Shown here piece after piece: positions 9,632-18,617 of a stretch of DNA of 64,000 bases (the first letter of the stretch is position 1; each line of letters begins with the position of its first letter). The notes below the pieces were generated by a model. The model did no database searches. It was not told the DNA's origin and was given only the letters and a program-made list of their open reading frames with translations. A program made the position numbers and the translations under genes. Source of the DNA: Alphaproteobacteria bacterium (lineage in GTDB: Bacteria > Myxococcota_A > UBA796 > CAJQPC01); contig JACKEV010000019.1 of assembly GCA_020632795.1 (NCBI GenBank), forward strand, positions 1 to 64,000, written 5' to 3'.

Positions 9632-10681
9632 TCAGCTCCCGATGGCCCGCAGCAGCTCCTCGTGGGCCATCGCCCGCGCCGCGCCCAGGACCGTGGCGTC
9701 GGCGGGCTCTGACGCGACCACCACCGGAACGCCGCAGGCGTCACGCAGGACCCGGTCCAGGCCGGGGAGCTGCGCGCCGCCCCCGGTCAGCACCACGCCG
9801 GTGTCGGTGATGTCGGCGGACAGCTCGGGCGGGGTGCGGTCGAGGGTGGCGAGCACCGCCTCCACGATGAGCGCGACCGGCCCGGCCAGCGCGCGGTGGA
9901 CCTCGGCGGCGCTGACCCGGTGCGCGCGGGGGTAGCCGGAGGCGAGGTCCCGACCCCGCACGTCCAGGTACGCGCCCCCCTGGGGCGGCGTGGCCGAGCC
10001 CAGGGTGAGCTTGAGGTGCTCGGCGGTGACCGGGCCGATGAGCAGCTCGCGCTCGGCGCGGAGCTGGCGCACGATGGCCTCGTCCATCTGGTCCCCACCC
10101 ACCCGCACGGAGCGGGAGCGCACCGTGCCGGCCAGCGCGAGCACGGCGACCTGGGTGGTGCCGCCGCCGATGTCCACGACCATGCAGCCCTGGGGGGCGG
10201 TGACGTCCAGCCCGGCCCCCAGCGCGGCGGCGATGGGCTGCTCCAGCATCACGACCTCGCGCACCCCGGCGGCCTCGGCGCACTCGCGCAGGGCCCGGCG
10301 CTCCACGTCGGTGGTGCCCAGGGGCACGCACATCACCGCCCGGGGCCCGACCAGGAGCCCGCCGGTGCTCAAGAGCACGAACTCGCGCAGCATCGCCTCG
10401 GTCACCTCGAAGTCCGAGATGACCCCGTCGCGGATGGGGCGGATGACCTCGATGTCCACGGGGGTGCGGCCGAGCATGCGCCGAGCGTCCCCGCCCACCG
10501 CGATGACCTGGCGCCCGCCCCGCTGGCCGCCCCGGGCGGCCCCCCGCACGGCGACCATGGACGGCTCGGCGAGCACGACCCCCCGGCCCTTGACCGCCAC
10601 GCGGGTCTCGGACGTGCCGAGGTCGATCGCGACGTCCTGGGACAGCGCGCCCAGCATCCCGGAGATCACGCCGGAGACCAT
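9632..10681 (-). CDS. mreB: MreB-family actin-like protein (divergent)
   Basis: Bacterial actin that guides cell-wall synthesis. The 349 residues carry the actin-fold motifs: phosphate-1 QDVAIDLGTSETRVAVKG, phosphate-2 GCMVVDIGGGTTQVAVLA, then SRSVRVGGDQMDEAIVRQL and the adenosine motif VVLTGGGAQLPGLDRVL. Two points differ from textbook MreB: phosphate-1 reads DLGTSET instead of DLGTANT, and no mreC or mreD lies beside it. It may be a second, specialised MreB paralogue rather than the main rod-shape protein. Confidence 0.86.
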   Translation of the reverse strand: MVSGVISGMLGALSQDVAIDLGTSETRVAVKGRGVVLAEPSMVAVRGAARGGQRGGRQVIAVGGDARRMLGRTPVDIEVIRPIRDGVISDFEVTEAMLREFVLLSTGGLLVGPRAVMCVPLGTTDVERRALRECAEAAGVREVVMLEQPIAAALGAGLDVTAPQGCMVVDIGGGTTQVAVLALAGTVRSRSVRVGGDQMDEAIVRQLRAERELLIGPVTAEHLKLTLGSATPPQGGAYLDVRGRDLASGYPRAHRVSAAEVHRALAGPVALIVEAVLATLDRTPPELSADITDTGVVLTGGGAQLPGLDRVLRDACGVPVVVASEPADATVLGAARAMAHEELLRAIGS

Positions 10682-10871
10682 GAGGGTCGGATCCTTCGTT
10701 GAAAGGAATGGTGTCAGGGCGCCATGAATGTCGCCGACATCGCCTGCGTATAGCCAACAGCAGAGGTGCGCTCAAGGCGGACCTGCCCGAGCGCGCCCCG
10801 CGGATCCCTGGTTAAGCAAGACGAGACATCGGCGAGCCTCGCCGCCCCACCGCCCTCCCCGGAGCAGCCCC

Positions 10872-11750
10872 ATGCGCGTACGACAGCTCTCCCGAGCCCT
10901 GGCGGCCACCCTCATCGGGTCGGTCCTCCTCTCGGCCTGCGTGAAGGTCCCCGTCACCGGCCGGCGGCAGTTCAACATCATCCCCGATGGCCTCATGCGC
11001 CAGCTCGGCGCGTCGACCTACACCTCGATGCTCTCCAGCGAGACCATCTCGAAGGGCAACGACAACGCCAAGTCCATCAACACCGTGGGCAACGCGATCG
11101 CCAAGGCCGCCAACCAGAAGAAGTACGACTGGGAGTTCAAGCTCATCCAGGACAACGACACCCTCAACGCCTGGTGCCTGCCCGGGGGCAAGATCGCGGT
11201 GTACACGGGGCTGCTGCCGGTGGTCGAGAACGAGGCCGGCCTGGCCTTCGTCATGGGCCACGAGGTCGGCCACGCCACCGCCCACCACGGCGCCGAGCGC
11301 ATGTCCCAGCAGCTCGCGGCCCTCGGCGGCATGGCGGGGCTCTACCTCTACCTCGACCAGAAGAGCGAGCTGAACGAGAAGCAGAAGGCCCTCATCGTGG
11401 CGGCGATGGGCCTGGGGGTCGAGGTCGGCGTGCTGCTGCCCTTCTCCCGCGCCCACGAGAAGGAGGCCGACATCATCGGCATGATGTACATGGCCAAGTC
11501 CGGCTACCCGCCCGCCGAGTCCAAGAAGGTCTGGGACCGCATGGAGGCCGCCACCGGCGGCGGCATCCCCGCGTTCATCTCCACCCACCCCTCCAACGAG
11601 AAGCGGAAGGAGAACCTGGAGGAGTGGATGCCCCAGGCGAAGAAGCGGTACGAGCGGAACAAGCTGAGCCGGAATACGCAGCAGACGCTCTGGACGAACG
11701 CGGACTTCTCGGGTGGTGGGGGTGGCGGCGGCGGCGGGAAGAAGAAGTAG
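10872..11750 (+). CDS. M48-family metallopeptidase, lipoprotein
   Basis: Zinc metallopeptidase of the Oma1/LoiP/BepA type, probably acting on envelope proteins in the periplasm. The 292 residues start with a lipoprotein signal (LIGSVLLSAC, Cys23) and the family opening VPVTGRRQFNIIP. The catalytic HEVGH is at 130-134 and the third zinc ligand lies in HEKEADIIGM. ATG 10872 was chosen over an upstream in-frame start because it gives a clean signal peptide and follows GGAG. The C-terminus is odd: nine consecutive Gly, then three Lys. Confidence 0.9.
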   Translation: MRVRQLSRALAATLIGSVLLSACVKVPVTGRRQFNIIPDGLMRQLGASTYTSMLSSETISKGNDNAKSINTVGNAIAKAANQKKYDWEFKLIQDNDTLNAWCLPGGKIAVYTGLLPVVENEAGLAFVMGHEVGHATAHHGAERMSQQLAALGGMAGLYLYLDQKSELNEKQKALIVAAMGLGVEVGVLLPFSRAHEKEADIIGMMYMAKSGYPPAESKKVWDRMEAATGGGIPAFISTHPSNEKRKENLEEWMPQAKKRYERNKLSRNTQQTLWTNADFSGGGGGGGGGKKK

Positions 11751-11851
11751 GCGAAGCCGCTGGCGCGTGGTGATCGGCGTCGACGCACGCACATCCACCC
11801 ACCCCCACCGGTTACGATGCTCCAACCGCCCGACGCTTCGGAGCACCCCCC

Positions 11852-12652
11852 GTGGAGCACCTCCTCTTCGCCCTCGCCCTCGCGGGCTACCTGGCCGTCG
11901 CGCTGAGCCGGGTGCCCGGCTTCGAGCGGCGGCCGGGGTGGGTGGAGCCGGCGGGGCGGGTGGCGCTGTGGGGCGGCGTGGCCACCCACCTCGCCGGGCT
12001 GGTGTGGATGTCGGTCTCCAGCGACCAGCTCCCGGTGTACACCCCCGGCGCCTCGATGGTGCTGCTCTCGGGGACCATCGGCCTCGTCACCCTCGCTGTC
12101 CAGCGCATGCCCCGCGCCGAGGCCCTCAGCGGCCTGCTCGCTGCCCTCGTCGTCGTGCTGCTGGGCCTCGGGCTCATCCTGCCCAACCCCATCCGCGCCA
12201 CGAGCGAGGGCATCGGCAGCCTGTGGTTCCCCATCCACGCGGCGATGATCTTCCTCGGCCTCGCCGGGTTCGCCCTCGCCTTCGGGGTCAGCCTGCTCTA
12301 CCTGACGGTGCGGGGGCGCCTCAAGCAGAAGCGGCTGGCCGGCCTGCAGCGCCTGCCCGCCCTGGACTCCCTCGACGCGCTGAACACCCGCTTCATCGTG
12401 TTCGGCTTCCTGGCCCTGACCGTCGGCATCGCCGCCGGGGGCCTGTGGGCCGCCTCCCTGGAGGGCGACGCCGCGATGGGGCCCACCGTCTACGCCACCC
12501 TGGTGCTGTGGGGCTGGTACGCGGCGGCCGTGGGCGTGCGGGTGGTCGGGGGCTGGCGCGGGCGGCTGGCCGCGCACTTCTCGGTCGTGGGCTTCGTCGG
12601 CCTGCTGCTGGGCCTGGGGGCGATCGGGGTGGCCTTCCAGGGGTGGCACTGA
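11852..12652 (+). CDS. CcsA/HemX-like cytochrome c assembly membrane protein
   Basis: The 266 residues form about eight membrane helices and match the CcmC/CcsA/HemX family: VYTPGASMVLLSG, then SLWFPIHAAMIFLGLAGFAL with a conserved His. Members handle haem for cytochrome c assembly or modulate HemA levels. It starts at GTG and its stop shares bases with the ATG of hemA (TGATG), which supports the HemX/haem link. Whether it is CcsA or HemX cannot be decided from sequence alone. Confidence 0.78.
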   Translation: MEHLLFALALAGYLAVALSRVPGFERRPGWVEPAGRVALWGGVATHLAGLVWMSVSSDQLPVYTPGASMVLLSGTIGLVTLAVQRMPRAEALSGLLAALVVVLLGLGLILPNPIRATSEGIGSLWFPIHAAMIFLGLAGFALAFGVSLLYLTVRGRLKQKRLAGLQRLPALDSLDALNTRFIVFGFLALTVGIAAGGLWAASLEGDAAMGPTVYATLVLWGWYAAAVGVRVVGGWRGRLAAHFSVVGFVGLLLGLGAIGVAFQGWH

Positions 12653-13935
12653 TGCTCGGAGGCCAGGAGCTGGTCACGATAGGGCTCAGCCACCGCACCG
12701 CGCCCGTCGCGCTGCGGGAGCAGGTGGCCATCACCCAGGAGCGCATCCCGGAGCACCTGGAGGCCTTCCGGGCCCGGCAGCTCTCCCAGGAGTCCGTCAT
12801 CCTCTCCACCTGCAACCGGGTGGAGATCTACGCCCTGGTCGCGGCCGAGGACCAGGGCCAGGGCATCGCCCGCTACCTCGCCCAGGCCCACGGCCTGCCC
12901 GCCCGGCAGCTCGACGCCCACCTCTACCGCTACGCCGGGGCCGACGCGGTCTCCCACCTGTTCCGGGTGGCGTCGTCGCTGGACTCCCTGGTGGTGGGCG
13001 AGCCGCAGATCCTCGGCCAGGTCAAGGAGGCGTTCCGGGTCGCCGAGGACCACCACGCGGTGGGCCGCTACCTGGCGCCGCTGATGCGCCGGGCGCTGTC
13101 GGTGGCCAAGCGGGTGCGCACCGAGACCCGCATCGGCCAGGAGCCGGTGTCGGTGGGCAGCGCCGGGGTGGAGCTGGCCCGCCAGCTCTTCGGGCGGCTG
13201 GCCGGGCGGCGCGCGCTCCTGATCGGCGCCGGCGAGATGGGGCGCGCGGTGGCCCGCTCCATGCTGGGCCAGGGGGTCGAGGAGCTGGTGGTCGCCAACC
13301 GCACCTACGAGCGGGCCACCGACCTCGCCAAGGAGTTCGGCGGCACCGCCGTCCACCTCGACCAGCTCGAGCGCTACCTCGGCCAGGTCGACATCGTGGT
13401 CACCTCCACCGGATCCCAGCGGCACCTGCTGACCCGGGCCTTCATGAGCCCGATCATGCGCGCGCGCCGCTACCGCCCCCTGTTCCTGGTGGACCTCTCC
13501 GTCCCCCGGAACATCGAGCCCCAGGTCCACGACCTGGAGGGCGCCTACCTGTTCAACGTGGACGACCTCACCGAGGTCGCCCAGCGCGGCCTCCAGCGGC
13601 GCCAGGAAGAAGCCAGCCGCGCCGAGACCATCGTGCGGCAGGAGGCCACCCGCTGCTACCGCAGCCTGGGCGCGCGCTCGGCCGACCCGATCATCGCCGC
13701 GATCACCCGCGGCGCCGAGGCCGCCCGCCGCGCCGAATTGGAGCGCAGCGCCCCCACCCTCGACCAGCTCACCCCCGAGCAGCGCCAGGTCGTCGACGCG
13801 ATGTCCCGGGCGATGTTCAAGCGATTCCTGCACAACGCCCTGCGCCAGGCCCGCCGCCTGGGCGAGCAGGGTGACGACGAGGGCCTGCGCGTCCTGAGCG
13901 AGGCCTTCGGCGCGGAGGACCCCCCCGATGCCTGA
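12652..13935 (+). CDS. hemA: Glutamyl-tRNA reductase
   Basis: First step of C5 tetrapyrrole synthesis: reduces glutamyl-tRNA(Glu) to glutamate-1-semialdehyde with NADPH. The 427 residues are full length. The catalytic Cys54 lies in ILSTCNRVEIYA; the SSLDSLVVGEPQILGQVKEA signature, the NADPH-binding ALLIGAGEMGRAVARS and the C-terminal dimerisation helices are all present. The start overlaps the stop of the CcsA/HemX-like gene, and hemC overlaps its 3' end by 8 bases. The three genes form one operon. Confidence 0.96.
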   Translation: MLGGQELVTIGLSHRTAPVALREQVAITQERIPEHLEAFRARQLSQESVILSTCNRVEIYALVAAEDQGQGIARYLAQAHGLPARQLDAHLYRYAGADAVSHLFRVASSLDSLVVGEPQILGQVKEAFRVAEDHHAVGRYLAPLMRRALSVAKRVRTETRIGQEPVSVGSAGVELARQLFGRLAGRRALLIGAGEMGRAVARSMLGQGVEELVVANRTYERATDLAKEFGGTAVHLDQLERYLGQVDIVVTSTGSQRHLLTRAFMSPIMRARRYRPLFLVDLSVPRNIEPQVHDLEGAYLFNVDDLTEVAQRGLQRRQEEASRAETIVRQEATRCYRSLGARSADPIIAAITRGAEAARRAELERSAPTLDQLTPEQRQVVDAMSRAMFKRFLHNALRQARRLGEQGDDEGLRVLSEAFGAEDPPDA

Positions 13936-14806
13936 CCTCCTCGTCCTCGGGACCCGCGGCAGCCAGCTCGCCCTGGCCCAGTCCGGCCAGGTCGCCGAGC
14001 AGATCACCCGCGCCAGCGGCGTCCCCGTCCGGCTGGAGGTCATCTCCACCAAGGGCGACCGCGTGCAGGACCGCCCCCTGCCCGAGGTGGGCGGGAAGGG
14101 CCTTTTCACCGCCGAGCTGGAGCAGGCCCTGCGCGACGGCGGCATCGACCTCGCGGTCCACTCCCTCAAGGATCTGCCCACCGAGATGCCCGAGGGCTTG
14201 ACCCTGGGGGCGGTGCCGGAGCGCGCCGACCCCCGGGACGTGCTCGTGGGGTCGACCGTCGAGGCGCTCTGGCCCGGGGCGATCGTCGGCACAGGCTCGG
14301 CGCGCCGGGCGACCCAGCTCAAGGCCCTGCGCCCCGACGTCGAGATCCTGGGCATCCGGGGCAACGTGGACACCCGGCTGCGCAAGCTGCACGAGGGCCC
14401 CTACGACGCCATCGTGCTGGCGGCGGCGGGGCTCGCCCGGCTGGGCCTGGAGGTCGAGGGCCAGCGCCTCGACCCGCGCCTCTGCCTGCCCGCGCCGGGC
14501 CAGGGCGCTCTGGGGGTGCAGTGCCGCGCCGGAGACGCCGACGTGCTCGGGGTCCTGGCGTCCATCGAGGATCGCGCCACCCGCCTCCGGGTCACCGCCG
14601 AGCGGGCCTTCCTGGAGGCCATCGCCGGGGGCTGCTCGGTGCCCGCGGGGGCCCTGGCCACCCTCGACGGCGTCGCGCTGACCCTGCGCGTGGTGCTCGC
14701 GGACGCCAGCGGGCAGCTTCACCACGCCGAGCGCACCGGCCTGGCCGCCGACGCGGAGGCGCTGGGGCGGTCGCTGGGTGAGGCGCTGCGGGCCGTCGTG
14801 CCCTGA
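13928..14806 (+). CDS. hemC: Porphobilinogen deaminase (hydroxymethylbilane synthase)
   Basis: Polymerises four porphobilinogens to hydroxymethylbilane. The 292 residues fit the family, slightly short of the usual ~310. Key parts are LGTRGSQLALAQSGQVA, TKGDRVQDRPL, IDLAVHSLKDLPTE with the catalytic Asp, the Arg-rich GTGSARRATQL, and the dipyrromethane-anchoring Cys236 in AIAGGCSVPAGA. It overlaps the end of hemA and converges directly on a reverse-strand lipoprotein gene; hemD follows 380 bases on. Confidence 0.96.
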   Translation: MPDLLVLGTRGSQLALAQSGQVAEQITRASGVPVRLEVISTKGDRVQDRPLPEVGGKGLFTAELEQALRDGGIDLAVHSLKDLPTEMPEGLTLGAVPERADPRDVLVGSTVEALWPGAIVGTGSARRATQLKALRPDVEILGIRGNVDTRLRKLHEGPYDAIVLAAAGLARLGLEVEGQRLDPRLCLPAPGQGALGVQCRAGDADVLGVLASIEDRATRLRVTAERAFLEAIAGGCSVPAGALATLDGVALTLRVVLADASGQLHHAERTGLAADAEALGRSLGEALRAVVP

Positions 14807-15124
14807 CTACTCGGCGGCGCTGCACGCCTGCGCGCAGGCCGCCGGGTACTCGGGGGTCTCCTCGCCGCAGGCCATCTGCTGCAGGCCCTCGACGCAGTCC
14901 TTGGCCGCGCCCGCGTCGTAGACCTCGCAGTCCGGCGGATCCTGGGCGTCCCAGCCCTCGGCCTCGGAGACGCAGTCGTCCACGTCGTCGTAGCCCAGGG
15001 GGCCGAGCATGTCGCAGCGCTGCCACCAGTCGCAGGTCGCGGCGTTCTCGTCGGCCAGGTAGTCCTCGTAGGGGTAGCAGCCGGCGATCCCGAGGATCAG
15101 CAGGCCCAGCAGCGGTCGTCTCAT
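14807..15124 (-). CDS. Small Cys-rich lipoprotein of unknown function
   Basis: Not recognised. The 105 residues begin with a lipoprotein signal (LLGLLILGIAGC, lipid-modified Cys about residue 16). The mature part is acidic and has eight further Cys, probably forming disulfides in the periplasm or at the outer membrane. The stop abuts that of hemC and the start lies 62 bases from the hemD start, so it is an insertion in the hem cluster on the opposite strand. Similar Cys-rich lipoproteins are frequent in Myxococcota, usually without assigned function. Confidence 0.68.
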   Translation of the reverse strand: MRRPLLGLLILGIAGCYPYEDYLADENAATCDWWQRCDMLGPLGYDDVDDCVSEAEGWDAQDPPDCEVYDAGAAKDCVEGLQQMACGEETPEYPAACAQACSAAE

Positions 15125-15186
15125 GGGGTGCTCCGGTCGGCGAGGCTCTGATACCTCGTTCCGGGGGCGCGCGTTAGGGCGGAGTG

Positions 15187-15882
15187 ATGCGCGCGCTGGT
15201 GACGAGGGCTGAAGGCGAGAACGACACCCTGCGAGATGCCCTGGTGCGCGGCGGGGCCGAGGTCGTCGCGGTGCCGCTCATCGCCTTCCAGGCCACCGGC
15301 TGCGCCATCCCTGCCCCCCGGCCCGGCGACGTCGTCGCGCTGACCTCGGCCACCGCCGCGCGGGCCCTGGCGGCGGTCGGGCGGGACGACCTCCTGCGGG
15401 TCGGCACCCTCGCGGTGGTCGGGCCCCGCACCGAGGCAGAGGTCCGCGCCCTCGGGGTCATCCCCGCCCTCACCCCGCGCCGGGCCCTCGCCGACGCCCT
15501 CGCCGACGCCCTCGGAGACCTCACCGGCCGCCGGGTGCTCTACCCCCGCGCCGAGGTCGTCCCCCCCCGCTTCGAGCAGCGCCTGCGCGCGGCCGGCGCC
15601 GAGGTCGTGCCCATCCCGCTCTACCGCACCGTCTGCCCGCCCGGGGCCGGCGCGCTGCTGGACGCGGCCCTGCCCGTCGACGTCATCACCCTGGCGTCGG
15701 GCTCGGCGGCCCGGCACCTCGTCGCCCTGGGGCGCGACCTCGGGCACGCCCGGATCGTCGCCATCGGCCCCTCCACCGCACGAGAGGCCCGCGCCCTGGG
15801 CCTCACCGTCGCCGCCGTCGCCGACCCCCACACCGCCGAGGGCCTGGCCGCCGCCGCGCTCAGCGCGTCATCGCCCGGGTGA
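15187..15882 (+). CDS. hemD: Uroporphyrinogen-III synthase
   Basis: Closes and inverts ring D of hydroxymethylbilane to uroporphyrinogen III. The 231 residues form the two-domain HemD fold: MRALVTRAEGEND at the start, LTSATAARAL, GPRTEAEVRALG, then VVPIPLYRT, LASGSAARHLVAL and IGPSTAREARALGL. HemD is poorly conserved, but this order and the hem neighbourhood make the call firm. An in-frame GTG lies 3 bases upstream; the ATG is preferred. The 3' end overlaps the convergent acyl-CoA dehydrogenase gene by 23 bases. Confidence 0.88.
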   Translation: MRALVTRAEGENDTLRDALVRGGAEVVAVPLIAFQATGCAIPAPRPGDVVALTSATAARALAAVGRDDLLRVGTLAVVGPRTEAEVRALGVIPALTPRRALADALADALGDLTGRRVLYPRAEVVPPRFEQRLRAAGAEVVPIPLYRTVCPPGAGALLDAALPVDVITLASGSAARHLVALGRDLGHARIVAIGPSTAREARALGLTVAAVADPHTAEGLAAAALSASSPG

Positions 15883-17008
15883 GGTCCTTGGTGATGTTCT
15901 TCTGGTGGGACTCCAGCGTGCCCCCGCCGATCTCCAGCAGCTTGGCGTCCCGCAGCAGCCGCTCGACAGGGTACTCCCGGCAGTAGCCCTGGCCGCCCAT
16001 GACCTGCATGGCGTTGTCGGCGACCTCCTTGCCCACCGGCGCGGCGAACAGCTTGGCGGCGTCCGAGCCCAGGCGGTTGTGCTTGGCGGGCCCCACGTCC
16101 AGGGCGACGGCGTAGACCAGCGCCCGCGCGGCCTCGGTCTTCGCGTAGGACTCGCCGATGTAGCGCTGGATCTGCCCGAAGCGGTTGATGGGGTTGCCGA
16201 AGGCCACCCGCTCGGCGGCGTGGTTGACCATCAGCTCCAGGCAGCGATCGGCGATGCCCAGGCTCATGGCCGCCAGGGTCAGCCGCTCGATCTCCAGGTT
16301 GCGCATCATGTGGATCAGCCCGCCGCCCGGCTCGCCCAGCAGGTTGCCCACCGGGACGCGGCAGTCCTCGAAGATCAGCTCGCTCATCGACGAGGCCCGC
16401 ATGCCCATCTTGGGGATGTGGTTGGAGGTGGAGAAGCCCGGACAGTCCCGGTCGACCACGAAGGAGGTCACCCGCCCGTCGACCTTGGCGTAGATGAGGA
16501 AGCAGAAGCCCTCGGGGCCGTTGGTGATGTAGGTCTTGGTCCCGTTGATCACCCAGTGCGCGCCGTCCCGCACCGCCGTGGTGGTCATGCCCAGCACGTC
16601 GGTGCCGTAGCCCGGCTCGGTCATGGCCATGCCGGCGACCCACTCCCCGCTGAGCACCCGGGGCAGGTACCGCGCGCGCTGCTCGGCGTCGCTGCAGTTG
16701 TAGAAGTTGTTCACGAACAGCATCGCGTGGGCCAGGTAGGCCAGGCAGAAGCCCGGATCGGACTTCGACAGCTCGTGGTGCACGATGACCGCGGCGGTGG
16801 CGTCCATGCCCGCGCCGCCGTCCTCCATGGGGACGGTGACCCCCAGGAGGCCCAGCTCACCGAGCTTTCGGAAGAGGGGGACGTTGAGGCACTCCCGCGT
16901 GTCGTACTCTTCCGCCTGCGGCTCCACCTCCTGACGGGTGAAGTCAGCCACCATCTCCCGGAGCATCCGATGCTCGTCGGTGGGGTTGTACAGGCTGTCG
17001 CTGGTCAT
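15860..17008 (-). CDS. Acyl-CoA dehydrogenase, isovaleryl-CoA-dehydrogenase type
   Basis: FAD enzyme that introduces a 2,3-double bond in an acyl-CoA. The 382 residues are full length, with AMTEPGYGTDV and WVINGTKTYITNG for flavin and substrate. The catalytic base appears to be Glu241 in RNLEIERLTLA, the helix-G position used by isovaleryl-CoA dehydrogenase, while the usual late Glu is replaced (EIGGGTLES). This suits a branched substrate from leucine breakdown and agrees with the branched-chain dehydrogenase gene ~10 kb away. Exact substrate is inferred. Confidence 0.85.
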   Translation of the reverse strand: MTSDSLYNPTDEHRMLREMVADFTRQEVEPQAEEYDTRECLNVPLFRKLGELGLLGVTVPMEDGGAGMDATAAVIVHHELSKSDPGFCLAYLAHAMLFVNNFYNCSDAEQRARYLPRVLSGEWVAGMAMTEPGYGTDVLGMTTTAVRDGAHWVINGTKTYITNGPEGFCFLIYAKVDGRVTSFVVDRDCPGFSTSNHIPKMGMRASSMSELIFEDCRVPVGNLLGEPGGGLIHMMRNLEIERLTLAAMSLGIADRCLELMVNHAAERVAFGNPINRFGQIQRYIGESYAKTEAARALVYAVALDVGPAKHNRLGSDAAKLFAAPVGKEVADNAMQVMGGQGYCREYPVERLLRDAKLLEIGGGTLESHQKNITKDLTRAMTR

Positions 17009-17088
17009 GGGAGCCTCCTGGTTGTTCCCTCTAACCGCCCGGCGCCCGGCCGGAGCCCCCCCGACCGATCCATGACAGAGCCCACGGC

Positions 17089-18585
17089 ATGAAGCTCCGC
17101 CCCGCGCTCCTCCTCGCCCTGATCGCGGCCGCGCTGCTGGCGCAGGAGCTGTCGTTCGGCCTGAATGTCCAGGACGACGCCTTCATCTCCTACCGCTACG
17201 CCCGCAACCTTTCCGAGGGCCACGGCCTGGTGTTCAACCTCGGCGAGCCGGTGGAGGGCTTCACCAACTTCCTGTGGACCGTCGGGCTGGCCGGGGTCAT
17301 CGCGGCCGGGGGCGACCCGCTGTGGGCCTCGGTGTGGGGCGGCATCCTCGCCTCGCTGGTCATGCTGTGGGCCCTGTGGGCCATCGGCCGCCCCGTCGTC
17401 GGGGACCGCGCCGCCCTCGTCGCCCCTGCCCTGCTCGCCGTCAACGCCCCGTTCGCCCTGGAGGCCGTGCAGGGGCTGGAGACCGCCGCTTTCGCCGCGC
17501 TCGGGGTCGTCGCGCTGGGGCTCATGCTGCGCGAGGTCGAGGACCCCCGGCGCTTCCCCTGGTCCTGCGTGGTGCTGGGGGTGGCCGCGCTGACCCGGCC
17601 CGAGGGCATCCTGCTGTTCGGCCTGCTGCATGGCGCACGGCTTTTGGGCGATCGCCCCGCCGACCGGGCGGCCTGGCGCCGCCTGGGCCTGGGCTGGGCC
17701 GCCTTCGCGGGGATCGTCGGCGCCCTGTTCGCCTTCCGGCTGGCCTACTACGGCCAGCCCCTGCCCAACACCTTCTACGCCAAGACCGGCGGCGGCAGCG
17801 CCCAGTGGTTGCGGGGCGTGGCCTACATCGCCGGCTTCGTCGCCGACCACCCCGCCCTCTGCGCCCTGGCCCTGCTGGGCGCGGGGCTGGCCGCGACGCG
17901 CGTCCAGCAGGCCCGCGAACGGCTTCTGCTGGCGATCACCCTGGGGTATGGCGGCTACATCGTCGCGGTGGGCGGAGACTTCAAGGTCACCTGGCGCTTC
18001 ATCGCCCCCTTCCTGGGGCCGCTCTGCCTGCTGGCCCAGGACGGGCTGGTGTGGACGACGAGGTCCCTCGCCGCGCGGTCCCGCCCCCTGGCCGCGGGGG
18101 TCGTCGGCCTCGCCGCCCTGGCCGTGCTGGGCAGCGCCATCCCCAGCTACCGCAGCATGCTCGCCGAGGCCCGCTTCCGCGCGCAGGTCATGGAGGACCG
18201 GCTGGCCGTGGGCCGCGCCCTCGCCCGCCTCTTCCCCCCCGACGCCGTGCTCGCCATCCACTCCGCCGGCACGATCCCCTACGCCGCCGGGCTGCGGACC
18301 CTCGACATGTGGGGCCTCAGCGACCCCTACATCGCCCGCAAGCCCGTCGAGGACATGGGCGCCGGCATGGCCGGCCACGAGAAGTTCGACTACCCCTACG
18401 TCTTCGGCAAGCGCCCCGACCTCTACGTGCCCGAGCAGGACTACCTCACCGACGCGCCGGTGAAGCTCGCCAAGGTCGGCGTGGACGCCTTCCTGGAGAA
18501 CTACGAGCAGCGCTCCCTGCCGCTGGGCGAGCGCTGGCTGAACCTCTTCGTCCTGGTCGAGGCGCCGCCGGCTCCCGCTCCGTGA
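17089..18585 (+). CDS. GT-C membrane glycosyltransferase-like protein (AftB-like)
   Basis: The 498 residues contain about ten membrane helices followed by a soluble periplasmic C-terminal part. The N-terminal loop reads [20 protein letters not shown], then [10 protein letters not shown], the acidic-pair motif of the AftB-like family of polyprenyl-phosphate-sugar transferases; LTRPEG and [10 protein letters not shown] are also typical. It probably moves a sugar from a lipid carrier to an envelope glycan on the outer side of the inner membrane. Donor and acceptor are unknown. It precedes polA by 32 bases. Confidence 0.75.
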   Translation: MKLRPALLLALIAAALLAQELSFGLNVQDDAFISYRYARNLSEGHGLVFNLGEPVEGFTNFLWTVGLAGVIAAGGDPLWASVWGGILASLVMLWALWAIGRPVVGDRAALVAPALLAVNAPFALEAVQGLETAAFAALGVVALGLMLREVEDPRRFPWSCVVLGVAALTRPEGILLFGLLHGARLLGDRPADRAAWRRLGLGWAAFAGIVGALFAFRLAYYGQPLPNTFYAKTGGGSAQWLRGVAYIAGFVADHPALCALALLGAGLAATRVQQARERLLLAITLGYGGYIVAVGGDFKVTWRFIAPFLGPLCLLAQDGLVWTTRSLAARSRPLAAGVVGLAALAVLGSAIPSYRSMLAEARFRAQVMEDRLAVGRALARLFPPDAVLAIHSAGTIPYAAGLRTLDMWGLSDPYIARKPVEDMGAGMAGHEKFDYPYVFGKRPDLYVPEQDYLTDAPVKLAKVGVDAFLENYEQRSLPLGERWLNLFVLVEAPPAPAP

Positions 18586-18617
18586 TATGCCCCAACGGCG
18601 CACCCCCGGAGACCGAC

